Assembly (NCBI GenBank): GCA_035606695.1
Contig: DATNEW010000043.1
Span: 153,621 to 217,620 of the forward strand
From: Gemmatimonadaceae bacterium
GTDB taxonomy: Bacteria; Gemmatimonadota; Gemmatimonadetes; Gemmatimonadales; Gemmatimonadaceae
Reading direction: 5' to 3'
Length of the DNA: 64,000 nucleotides
Under the pieces are notes generated by a model that ran no database searches, was not told the DNA's origin, and saw only the letters and a program-made list of their open reading frames with translations. This document shows positions 53,864-62,398 of this stretch, piece after piece (the stretch's first letter is position 1; each line of letters starts with the position of its first letter). The translations under genes were made by a program, and so were the position numbers.

Positions 53864-53907
53864 CGAGCGTAGCGAGAGCAACGGTTTAGTCGCCGGGCAC
53901 GGGTTCC

Positions 53908-54666
53908 GTGACGGTTCGGTGGAAGCCCATCGAGCGCGAGCTTCGGAAAACCGCGGGCCCGTTGATCGCCGGAGTTGACGAGGTAGGACGGGGCCCCCTG
54001 GCGGGCCCCGTTGTCGCATGCGCCGTGATCATGCCGCCCGAGCAGCGCGCCATTGCGGGCGTGGACGACTCCAAGCGGTTGACCGCCAACGCGCGAATGC
54101 GGCTCGCTGAGAAGATCCGGGAGCGCGCGGTGGCGTACGGCATTGGCGCCGCGTCGGTGCGCGAGATCGACCGTCACAACATCTATCAGGCGACGGTCAT
54201 CGCCATGCGGCGCGCGCTCGTGCGCATGACCCGCTCCGGCGTGGCGCCGCATCACGTGCTGGTCGACGGCCGGCCGTTCCGGACGTTAGAGATTCCTCAT
54301 AGCGCGATCGTGGATGGCGACGATTGCTGCTATACGATCGCGTGCGCGTCGATTCTGGCGAAGGTGACGCGCGACCGCCTGATGCACGCGTTGGCCGGCC
54401 GATATCCGAACTATCTGTGGGATCGGAACGTGGGCTATTCGACCGCGGCGCATTTGCAGGGCCTGGCCGCGCACGGCGTCACGGCGCATCATCGGCGCTC
54501 GTTCATTCCGGTGTCGCAGCTGTCGCTCGATTTGTCCGGCGGTGCGCGCGCCGGCGGCGCGCCGCTCGATGCCGCCGCGTTGGCGTCCCTGGCGGCATTG
54601 ATCGATGCACATGGGAGCCCCGAGGCGATCTCGGACGAATCGGTCCAGGGCGACCTGCGGGCGTAA
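53908..54666 (+). CDS. rnhB: Ribonuclease HII
   Basis: 252-aa enzyme that removes RNA primers and single ribonucleotides from RNA/DNA hybrids. GTG start at 53908. The catalytic Asp24 and Glu25 lie in AGVDEVGRGPLAGPVV. VLVDGRP and DCCYTIACASILAKVTRDRLM supply the other acidic residues. The tail after about residue 210 (GGARAGGAPLDAAALASLAA) is an extension beyond the usual RNase HII length. Last gene of the translation operon. Confidence 0.95.
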   Translation: MTVRWKPIERELRKTAGPLIAGVDEVGRGPLAGPVVACAVIMPPEQRAIAGVDDSKRLTANARMRLAEKIRERAVAYGIGAASVREIDRHNIYQATVIAMRRALVRMTRSGVAPHHVLVDGRPFRTLEIPHSAIVDGDDCCYTIACASILAKVTRDRLMHALAGRYPNYLWDRNVGYSTAAHLQGLAAHGVTAHHRRSFIPVSQLSLDLSGGARAGGAPLDAAALASLAALIDAHGSPEAISDESVQGDLRA

Positions 54667-54686
54667 GGACCGACGCTCATCGTCCG

Positions 54687-54773
54687 AGCCAACGGGCACC
54701 AACGAGACCCAACCAGAACAACCGGAACCAACGAGAACCCGCGAGCACCAACGAACCGATTGGGAGCAAACGG
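54687..54773. repeat. A/C-rich imperfect repeat
   Basis: The phrase ACCAACGAG recurs with small changes (for example ACCAACGAGACCCAACC, AACCAACGAGAACCC, CACCAACGAACC) at irregular 12- to 30-base intervals. Not related to the two dispersed families. Confidence 0.5.
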
Positions 54774-54864
54774 GTTTGCTTCGTCGGGCGGCGGTTTAAG
54801 GCGGCTCGCGGCGGGGTTGAGAAAGCTTAATCCGGGAACAGATGAAGCGGCCCACCACGGTGAC

Positions 54865-54893
54865 TTGCGCGTCCGTCCCGCCCCGGATACAAT
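54865..54893 (+). promoter_or_regulatory. Possible sigma-70 promoter of the first susC
   Basis: TTGCGC (54865-54870) and TACAAT (54888-54893) with a 17-base spacer. The -10 is good and the -35 weak. It implies a 5' leader of about 200 bases. Confidence 0.35.
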
Positions 54894-55101
54894 CGGTCCC
54901 ACCTTCCGAATTCCCAGCGACTTAGCCATTCAGCGGTCTACTGTTCCGCGTCGCACCATCGTGTGACGAGGCGGCCGCATGCTGGAGTTCAAGCGTCGGG
55001 ACCTACCCGAATGCAGAACAAGCTGGTGCTCGAAACGCGGCGCCCACCCGGACGCTGCGTGACGTCGTGAACGTTTTGCCCACCTTTAGGGGGAGAACCA
55101 C

Positions 55102-58100
55102 ATGCGATTGATCGGGTCAAGGAACGCCGGCAGTTTCCTGCGTTCCGCGCTGGCCACGGTCGCTCTGTCGGCGCTGCCGCTGGCTGCGCACGCGCAACAG
55201 GCGACTATCACGGGACGCGTCACCGCGGTTGGAACGAACGAGCCGCTGGCGGATGCGCGCGTGATGGTGGTGAATACGAGTATTGCGGCGCCCACGAACA
55301 GCGACGGGCGTTACACGTTGCGCGGCGTCCCCACCGGAACGGTGGAAGTGCGCGTGCTGCGTGTGGGGTATCAGGAGCAGAAAAAGCCGGTCGCGGTGAG
55401 CGGCGGCGCCAGCGTCACGCTCGATTTTTCGCTGACGCAGGCGATCGTGCAGCTGCAGGAAATCGTCACGACCGCGACGGGCGAACAGCGGCGCGTCGAA
55501 ATCGGCAATGCCGTGACCACGCTCGGCGACGTCAGCAAGCGCGTCGAGACGACGCCGGTTGCCGACCTCGCGCAGCTCATGGTCGCGAAGTCCGCCGGCG
55601 TCACCGTGCTTCCGGGCGCCATGACCGGCGCCGCCCCGACGATTCGCATTCGTGGCATCAGCTCGCTCGCCACGCCGGGATCGGGTATCTCGAACAACCC
55701 GATCTACGTCGTGGACGGCGTGCGTATGAACACGAACAACCTGGGCTTCGGATTCACCGGCACGAACGTGAGCCTGATCAACGACATCGATCCGAACGAG
55801 ATCGAGGACGTCGAGATCGTGAAAGGCCCGTCGGCCGCGACGCTGTACGGCACCGACGCGGCGAACGGCGTGGTCGTCATCACCACGAGAAAGGGCCACG
55901 CGGGCTCCACCCGCTGGACCTGGTACGGTGAAGAGGGCGCGGTGGACGATCGGAACACGTATCCGACGGACTACGCGATTTGGGGACACGTCACCCCGGC
56001 GGCGGCAACGGCTACGCGTCCGGCCGGCAGCCCCTCCCGCTGCACGCTCGTGACGATCGGCCAGGGCTTGTGCGCGCAGGACAGCCTCACGTCGTTCAAC
56101 GTGCTGATGAATCCCGCGACGACGCCGAACCATCTCGGTCACCGCGATCAGTACGGCATGAACGCCGCCGGCGGCTCGGATGCGGTGCGCTTCTTCGTCA
56201 GCGGCGACATCCAGAACGAGATCGGCCCAGTGCAGATGCCGAAATTCGCGCAGGCGACGCTCGATACGATGGGCACGCCGGCTCGCGACGAGTGGATTCA
56301 CCCGGAAGCGTTCCAGTCCTACGGCTTCCGCACCAACCTCAGCGCGGCCTTCTCGCCGAAGTTCGACTTCAACGGCAATGCGGGTTTCTCGAACACGAAC
56401 CAGCGGCTGCCGCAGGTCGACAACAACACGTTCAGCTACATCTTCAGCGCGCTGAACAACCCGGGCTTCAACCACAGCAACACGTGCGTGGCGCCGTGCT
56501 CGGGTCTTGGCTTCAACGAAATCGGCAACCTCGGTGAGTTCAAGAACGGGTACGGCGGCTTCAGCCCCGCGCAGATCATGCAGGTGAACAACGAGAACGG
56601 CACGCAGCGCTTCATCGGCTCGGCCGACGCCAACTGGCGTCCTTTCTCGTGGATGCAGAACCAGGGAACGGCCGGTGTCGACCTGGCGAACAACGTCTTC
56701 ACGAGCATCTGCCGCTTCGGCGAGTGTCCGAACTCGGGTACGCAGCGCCAAGGCGTCGTCAGTGAGACGAACAACAACTTCCGCAACTTCTCGGCGAAGA
56801 TCGTCAGCAACATGACCTGGCAGGCGCGCCAGAACCTGAACCTGAAGACGACGGTCGGAAGCGACTACACCAATCAGGAAAACGATGGCATCAACGCGCG
56901 CGGCACGCAGCTTCCGCCGGGTGCGCAGACCATCAACGCGGCCGCGGTGCAGACGGCCGGTCAGACGCTGCAGACCGTGAACAAGACGCTGGGCCTGTAC
57001 GCGCAGGAGCAGGCGTCGTTCCGCGATCGCATGTTCGTCACCGGCGCGGTGCGCACGGACCAGAACAGCTCGTTCGGTACGCAGTTCCAGCGGGTGTTCT
57101 ATCCGAAGGCGAGTCTCTCGTGGATTCTGTCCGACGAGCCGTTCTTCCCCAAGTACGAGTGGCTGAATCAGTTCCGTCTCCGTACGGCGTACGGCGCCTC
57201 CGGTGTGCAGCCGGGCGGCACGGTGGCGCTGCAGACGTTCAACGCGCAGACCTCGAACGTCGTGACGACCACGCCGGGTGCCACCGGCGGCACGGACACG
57301 CCGGGCCTCGTCGCCAACGCGTTGGGCAACCCGAAGCTCAAGCCCGAGCGGTCGACGGAGTTCGAGGGCGGGTTCGAGTCGAACGTGTGGAACAACCGCA
57401 TGCACATCGACGCGACGTACTATCGCAAGCACACGAATGACGCGCTGATCAGCCTTCCGATCGCCACGTCGTCGGGCGCGTCGAACACGTCGGTGCTGGC
57501 GAACCTCGCCTCGACGCAGAACACGGGCTGGGAGCTCACGATCAACACGACGCTGCTCGATCGCCGGTATCTCGGATGGGACGTGACGGTCGCCGGCTCG
57601 CACAACAGCAACAAGCTGCTCTCGTTGGGCACCGACCTCGCCGGCAAGCCGGTGGCGGCCATCGTCAGCGGTTCGACGCGCGACACCGTGGGCATGCCGA
57701 TCAACGCGTGGTTCCTCCATCCGTACACGTTCGCCGACACGGCGGGCGGCAAGGCAGACGGCATCATCACGCCGAACGAAGTCACGGTCGGATCGGGCTT
57801 CTCGTACTTCGGCTATTCGCAGCCGCGCGACATCGTCTCGATCACGAACGGTTTCGACCTGTTGAACCGCAAGCTCCGCATTCAGGTCCTCACGGACTAC
57901 AAGGGCGGCTTCGGCATCTTCAACTCGACGGCGCAGTTCTACGCGACGAACTTCACGACGTGGTCTTCAGAAAACCTGGCGAACACGCCGCTGTGGGATC
58001 AGGCGCGCAACGTCGCCGCGTCGAGCGCCAAGAACCCGAACACGTCGGCCGGCTACGTCGAGAACGGCCAGTTCTGGAAGCTGCGCGAAGTGTCGGCCGC

Positions 58101-58302
58101 GCTCACGATGCCGCAGTCGCTCGCGAATCGCCTTCGCGCTCGCGATGCCCAGCTCGTGTTCTCGGCGCGCAATCTTCACACGTGGACCAAGTACACCGGT
58201 CAGGATCCCGAGGCGAATTACTCCACGGGTGACGTGCAGACCGACTTCTCGACCACGGCGCCGCGGACGTACTTCATCGTGCGCGCCAACCTCCACTACT
58301 AA
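55102..58302 (+). CDS. SusC/RagA-family TonB-dependent outer-membrane receptor, first copy
   Basis: 1066-aa receptor. Signal peptide 1-31 (PLAAHAQQ), a carboxypeptidase-regulatory-like domain (about 36-112, TITGRVTAVGTNEPLADARV), then a plug domain with TTATGEQRR, IRIRGISSLA, PIYVVDGVR and the SusC-specific VEIVKGPSAATLYGTDAANG. The beta-barrel follows and ends in YFIVRANLHY. The ATG has GGGGAGA upstream. It is followed after 17 bases by a SusD-type lipoprotein, the usual partner. Substrate unknown: no glycosidase or peptidase is linked. Confidence 0.95.
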   Translation: MRLIGSRNAGSFLRSALATVALSALPLAAHAQQATITGRVTAVGTNEPLADARVMVVNTSIAAPTNSDGRYTLRGVPTGTVEVRVLRVGYQEQKKPVAVSGGASVTLDFSLTQAIVQLQEIVTTATGEQRRVEIGNAVTTLGDVSKRVETTPVADLAQLMVAKSAGVTVLPGAMTGAAPTIRIRGISSLATPGSGISNNPIYVVDGVRMNTNNLGFGFTGTNVSLINDIDPNEIEDVEIVKGPSAATLYGTDAANGVVVITTRKGHAGSTRWTWYGEEGAVDDRNTYPTDYAIWGHVTPAAATATRPAGSPSRCTLVTIGQGLCAQDSLTSFNVLMNPATTPNHLGHRDQYGMNAAGGSDAVRFFVSGDIQNEIGPVQMPKFAQATLDTMGTPARDEWIHPEAFQSYGFRTNLSAAFSPKFDFNGNAGFSNTNQRLPQVDNNTFSYIFSALNNPGFNHSNTCVAPCSGLGFNEIGNLGEFKNGYGGFSPAQIMQVNNENGTQRFIGSADANWRPFSWMQNQGTAGVDLANNVFTSICRFGECPNSGTQRQGVVSETNNNFRNFSAKIVSNMTWQARQNLNLKTTVGSDYTNQENDGINARGTQLPPGAQTINAAAVQTAGQTLQTVNKTLGLYAQEQASFRDRMFVTGAVRTDQNSSFGTQFQRVFYPKASLSWILSDEPFFPKYEWLNQFRLRTAYGASGVQPGGTVALQTFNAQTSNVVTTTPGATGGTDTPGLVANALGNPKLKPERSTEFEGGFESNVWNNRMHIDATYYRKHTNDALISLPIATSSGASNTSVLANLASTQNTGWELTINTTLLDRRYLGWDVTVAGSHNSNKLLSLGTDLAGKPVAAIVSGSTRDTVGMPINAWFLHPYTFADTAGGKADGIITPNEVTVGSGFSYFGYSQPRDIVSITNGFDLLNRKLRIQVLTDYKGGFGIFNSTAQFYATNFTTWSSENLANTPLWDQARNVAASSAKNPNTSAGYVENGQFWKLREVSAALTMPQSLANRLRARDAQLVFSARNLHTWTKYTGQDPEANYSTGDVQTDFSTTAPRTYFIVRANLHY

Positions 58303-58319
58303 TCGAGGCCGATTCCAAG

Positions 58320-59726
58320 ATGATCAAGCATTCTCATCGTGCTCGAGGGACGATGGCCGCGACAGCGGCCATCGTCGGAGGACTTGTCCTCGGCGCGTGC
58401 AACCCCAAGCAGGAGCTGCTGTCGCCGCAGCAGCCGGGCGTCGTCAGCCCGACGGCGGTGAATAGTCCCACCGCCGCGGACGCGGTGTACGTGGGCGCGC
58501 TCAACCGCCTCAAGCAGTCGATGAACGGCGGTGGCAACAACACCGAGGCATTGTGGAACTGGGAGGCCCTGTTCACCGACGAGCTGCGGTCCTCGGACAC
58601 CTTCTCCCAGCGGAACGACGCCGATCAGCGCAACACGCAGTCGAACGACACGGTGCTGCTGCCGATCTACAACGCGGTCCAGCAGGCTCGCGGCCGTGCG
58701 CGCGATGCCATCAACGCGGAGCTCGCGTTCAATAACACCGCGGCGGGCAAGACCCACGTCGGCGAGATGTACATGGCGATGGGCTACGAGGAAGAGCAGC
58801 TCGCCGAAGCCTTCTGCAACGGCATTTCGCTCGGTGAAACGGTGGGCGGCGTGCCGCAGTACACGGCGCAGCTCTCCGGAGTGGACGTGTCGAAGACGGC
58901 GATCACCCGCTTCGATTCGGCGCTCACGTTCCTCACCGGCACGGATGCCGCGACGATCGCCGTGAAGAATGCGGTGTTGATCGCCAAGGGCCGTGCCCAG
59001 GTGAACGCCGGCGACTTCGCTGGTGCCGCCGCCACGGTCGCGTCAGTCCCGACAGGCTTCAATTACAATTTCGACTACTCGCAGACGACGTCGGACAACG
59101 AGTGGTGGATCATGGGCTTCAGCGTGAAGCGCTACGATCCCGGCGACAGCATCTCGTTCGCCAACACGCCGATCAACAACGCCATTCCGTTCGCGCGTTT
59201 GAACGATCCGCGGGTCGTCGTCGTTGATCTGAAGACCAAGGCGGAAGACGTCATCTCGCCCTATCTGGACATTCAGAACTATGGCCGCGATGATCCCGTT
59301 CCGGCGCTCAGCGGCATCGACGCGCGCTTGATCGAAGCCGAAGCCAAGCTGCAGGCGAAGGACATCGCGGGAATGATGACGATCGTGAATGCACTGCGCA
59401 CCTCGGCCCAGACGCTCGGGACGTTCAAGGTTGCGGCGATGGCCGCGTTGCCGACGCCGCCCGACCAGGCCAGCGCGACGAAGCTGTTCTTCCGTGAAAA
59501 AGCGCTGTGGCAGTTCGAGCGCGGCTGGCGCATGGGCGATCTTCGCCGCTTGGTCCGCCAGTACGGCTTCACGCAGGATCAGGTGTATCCGACCGGTCAG
59601 TTTGCTCGGAACACCTCGCCGTCGGGCAATTACGGAACCGAAGTCGCGTTCCCGATTCCGGACGCAGGTCTGGGCAGCGAAATCAGCAACCCGAACTTCC
59701 ACGGTTGCCTGGACACGAAGGCGTAA
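58320..59726 (+). CDS. SusD/RagB-family nutrient-binding lipoprotein
   Basis: 468-aa surface lipoprotein. The lipobox is VLGAC (Cys27). The helical, TPR-like SusD fold is visible: TAADAVYVGALNRLKQS, EMYMAMGYEEEQLAEAFCNG and GIDARLIEAEAKLQ. The C-terminal FFREKALWQFERGWRMGDLRR is the family signature. It should sit as a lid on the SusC barrel encoded just upstream. A strong terminator follows. Confidence 0.93.
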   Translation: MIKHSHRARGTMAATAAIVGGLVLGACNPKQELLSPQQPGVVSPTAVNSPTAADAVYVGALNRLKQSMNGGGNNTEALWNWEALFTDELRSSDTFSQRNDADQRNTQSNDTVLLPIYNAVQQARGRARDAINAELAFNNTAAGKTHVGEMYMAMGYEEEQLAEAFCNGISLGETVGGVPQYTAQLSGVDVSKTAITRFDSALTFLTGTDAATIAVKNAVLIAKGRAQVNAGDFAGAAATVASVPTGFNYNFDYSQTTSDNEWWIMGFSVKRYDPGDSISFANTPINNAIPFARLNDPRVVVVDLKTKAEDVISPYLDIQNYGRDDPVPALSGIDARLIEAEAKLQAKDIAGMMTIVNALRTSAQTLGTFKVAAMAALPTPPDQASATKLFFREKALWQFERGWRMGDLRRLVRQYGFTQDQVYPTGQFARNTSPSGNYGTEVAFPIPDAGLGSEISNPNFHGCLDTKA

Positions 59727-59747
59727 GCACGTCGAAGGGCAGTGACG

Positions 59748-59782
59748 AAAAGGGCCGCGCATTCGCGCGGCCCTTTTCTTTT
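59748..59782 (+). terminator. Intrinsic terminator of the susC-susD operon
   Basis: Perfect 13-bp stem AAAAGGGCCGCGC (59748-59760) with GCGCGGCCCTTTT (59765-59777), loop ATTC, then CTTTT. It begins 22 bases after the susD stop. Confidence 0.92.
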
Positions 59783-59801
59783 GCACACTCTAATGAACAC
59801 T

Positions 59802-62030
59802 CTAGCGCGCCGGCTTCGGCGCCCCTTCGAGCTGCGCCAGCGCGCTGCGCGCAGCTTCATCATTCGGAGCCACGCTGACGACGCGCCGCAACAGGCGCAG
59901 CGCCTCCTCGCGATCGCCGCGCTGCGCTTTGGTGATGCCAAGCCACGTCATCGGTCGTGGATCGTTCGGCGCGGCCCGGAGCGCGGCGGTGAGATACATG
60001 TCAGCTTCCGGCAGATGGCGCGACACGAGCATCGCCCGCCCGGCGAAGACCGCGGTACCGACGTCCGCGCCGCGCATCGACACGGCGCGCGCCGCCAGCT
60101 GCGAGGCATCGGCGAACCGTCCCGCCTGCGCGAGCGCCAGGCTCTCGACCGCGACGTCGAACGCCGCCGCACTGGAGTCGGCCGCGACGCGCTCGAGGTA
60201 GGGAAGCGCCTCGGCGCCGCGGTTCTGCTCCACGAGCGCGCCGCCGAGGTAGCGCATGGCGTCGACGCGCGACGAATCGAGCGCGATCGCGCGAACGAGC
60301 GGCGCGACCGCGGAGTCGACTCGCCCCGACGTGAGATACGCCGAGCCGAGGTCGACGTACGCGTCCGCGCCGGGGTCGGCGCGCACGACTCGCTGGAGCA
60401 ACGGAATGGCCTTCTCCGGGTCGCCCTGCGCGATGAGAACTTTTGAATAGCGGGCAGTCGCCGCTTCGTCGTCGGGCGACGTGCGCAGCGCGCGCTCGAG
60501 GAGCCCTCGTGCCGCGGCGAGATCGTTGTGCTCGATCGCGATCGACGCGGCGCGCACCAGCGACGGCGTGTACGCCGAATCGACCGCAAGCGCGATTCGG
60601 AGCACACTGTCCGCGGCACGCAGGTCCGGCGGATCGGTGCGCATGTACGCGGCGGCGAGATTGTCGTATGCGCGTACGTTCCGCGGCCGCTTGTGGATGG
60701 TGTCGCGCCAGAGCGCGACCGGTTCGGCGTAGAGCGCGCTTCGCTGGAAGGTGATCGTCGCGAAGGCCGCGACGAGCAGCGCGAGAAGAGCGGCCGGCGC
60801 CGCGCGCGGAAGGCGATTCATCCACGGCAGTCGCTGCATTCGCCGCGCGAGCGCGACGACCGCCACGACGATCACGAGAATCACCGGCGCGAGGGCCAGA
60901 TAGATGCGACGTTCCGCGGCGATCTCCGTGTAGATCGGAACGATGCTCGACGACGGCGCGAGCACGAGAAAGAACCACGTGCCGAAGAATGCGAGCCAGC
61001 GCGTCGTGGATTTGATCCACGCGACGATGACGCCTGCCGCGAACGCGACGAGAAGCACGGGGCCGGGAATGCCCGCGGTTCCGGCGACCGGCGTCGTCCC
61101 ATAGTCAAGTGTAAGTCCAGTAGGCCAGATGGCGAGCCGGAGATAGTGCGCCACCGCCCATGCCTGCGAGTACAGATAGCGGTACCACGGAATCGGCCCG
61201 CCGAATCCGGCAGACGTCGATCGCCCTCCGGTGACGACGAGCGCGATGCAGATGCCTGCTGACACGAACAACCCAGCATAAAGCGCGCGACGTAGCGAGC
61301 TCGTCTGTTCGCCAAAGGATCGCCACCAAAGCTTGAAGAATGCGACGTCGAACAACAACACCGCGACGGGCGCCGTGATCATGACTTCCTTCGACGCCAT
61401 GCCGATCGCGCTCGATGCGACCGCGAGAACCGCCCAGCGACCCGCTCGGCCGCGCGAGTCGTGTTCAGCCAGCCGCGACCGGAGCGCCGCCCAGAGCGTC
61501 GTCAGATAGCACGCGGAGACCAGAAGCTCCGTGCGCTGGCTGATGTAATCGACCGCTTCCGTTTGCAGCGGATGAACGAGCCAGATCGCCGTCGTCGCCA
61601 TCGCCACGAGTGTCGCGCGCTGGCGGATCAGCGGCGTCACGCCGTCCAGGCGCAGGGCGGCGCTCAAAAAGAGATAGAGCAGCAGAGCGGTGCCCAGGTG
61701 GAGCGCGACATTGACGACGTGGTAGCCGACGGGCGCGCGTGGCGACGGGGCGATGAGCGTTTGTGAAATGCCGAGCGCGCGGTTCGCGGCGTAGTTGAGC
61801 GCGAACGAGTAGTTGGCGACGGGCCGGCCGGATGCGGGCGTACCGAGCGGCGGGGTGTGAATGAGCGCCGACGGAGGCCAGGCCGACCGGATGGTCGGGT
61901 TGTTCACGATCGCCGGGAAGTCGTCGAAGTCGAAGGGGGCGGCGACCGCGGGGGCGAAGGCCAGGACGGCGACGATCGCGAGGATGACGCCAAGGACGGC
62001 AGGGCCGAGGACGGCGGGTCGGTGAGCCAT
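59802..62030 (-). CDS. TMTC-like membrane protein with C-terminal TPR repeats
   Basis: 742 aa from the ATG at 62030. The N-terminal 430 or so residues hold about ten membrane segments with a GT-C-like layout. An acidic pair lies in the first loop (FDFDDFPAIVNN, Asp36/Asp37), and SGRPVANYSFALNYA and LVHPLQTEAVDYISQRTELL match the TMTC/PMT-like family. After a short linker, about eight TPR units run from residue 460 to the end (EKAIPLLQRVVRADPGADAYVDLGSAYLTSG). Family members in eukaryotes are O-mannosyltransferases; the bacterial role is unknown. Converges with susD. Confidence 0.82.
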   Translation of the reverse strand: MAHRPAVLGPAVLGVILAIVAVLAFAPAVAAPFDFDDFPAIVNNPTIRSAWPPSALIHTPPLGTPASGRPVANYSFALNYAANRALGISQTLIAPSPRAPVGYHVVNVALHLGTALLLYLFLSAALRLDGVTPLIRQRATLVAMATTAIWLVHPLQTEAVDYISQRTELLVSACYLTTLWAALRSRLAEHDSRGRAGRWAVLAVASSAIGMASKEVMITAPVAVLLFDVAFFKLWWRSFGEQTSSLRRALYAGLFVSAGICIALVVTGGRSTSAGFGGPIPWYRYLYSQAWAVAHYLRLAIWPTGLTLDYGTTPVAGTAGIPGPVLLVAFAAGVIVAWIKSTTRWLAFFGTWFFLVLAPSSSIVPIYTEIAAERRIYLALAPVILVIVVAVVALARRMQRLPWMNRLPRAAPAALLALLVAAFATITFQRSALYAEPVALWRDTIHKRPRNVRAYDNLAAAYMRTDPPDLRAADSVLRIALAVDSAYTPSLVRAASIAIEHNDLAAARGLLERALRTSPDDEAATARYSKVLIAQGDPEKAIPLLQRVVRADPGADAYVDLGSAYLTSGRVDSAVAPLVRAIALDSSRVDAMRYLGGALVEQNRGAEALPYLERVAADSSAAAFDVAVESLALAQAGRFADASQLAARAVSMRGADVGTAVFAGRAMLVSRHLPEADMYLTAALRAAPNDPRPMTWLGITKAQRGDREEALRLLRRVVSVAPNDEAARSALAQLEGAPKPAR

Positions 62031-62398
62031 GGCGGATCGGAACTTCGCGCGGCCGTCCGTCCGGCGCAAAGCGGTAAGTACTCTGTAAACTCTGTGCAGA
62101 GAACGTACAAGAGGCGATTTGCGGCTGTCCAAAAACCCGGCGAGCCCCCAGAATTGGCCTTACGAAGTCCGCAAGAAGTCCTTGTGACCATGCGCGCGAT
62201 CGGCGAGTTTTTTCGTTCGGGCGACCATCTAACGATGCGTGGTCATCCCGGTTACCTGCCCGCTCGTCGCTGAACGAAATGTCCGGCGGCGGTCTTTACT
62301 GGTTCAGGCTGGCCCGTAGTCGGGTTCATTTCTGTGCGCGCGTCCCCCACCCCCCAAGGCACGCGCGGACACCCGGTTCACTCATTGAGGAACAGCAC
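62031..62398. other. 368-base divergent gap between the TMTC-like gene and the second susC
   Basis: No gene is supported. Near the TMTC side, ACTCTGTAA and ACTCTGTGC are tandem, and CTCTGTGCAGAG (62090-62101) is a palindrome that might be an operator. Before susC, GAGGAACAG supplies a ribosome site. No clear promoter was found. Confidence 0.45.

Larger units (their letters stand above)
54667..55101. other. 435-base gap between rnhB and the first susC
   Basis: No gene is supported. The first part holds an A/C-rich run of imperfect repeats (54687-54773). A possible promoter lies at 54865-54893. The last 15 bases carry a GGGGAGA ribosome site for susC. The rest shows nothing I recognise. Confidence 0.5.

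Noticed and set aside
55117..57720. Minus-strand open frame (867 codons) opposite the first susC
   Set aside because: Antisense shadow of a clear TonB-dependent receptor.
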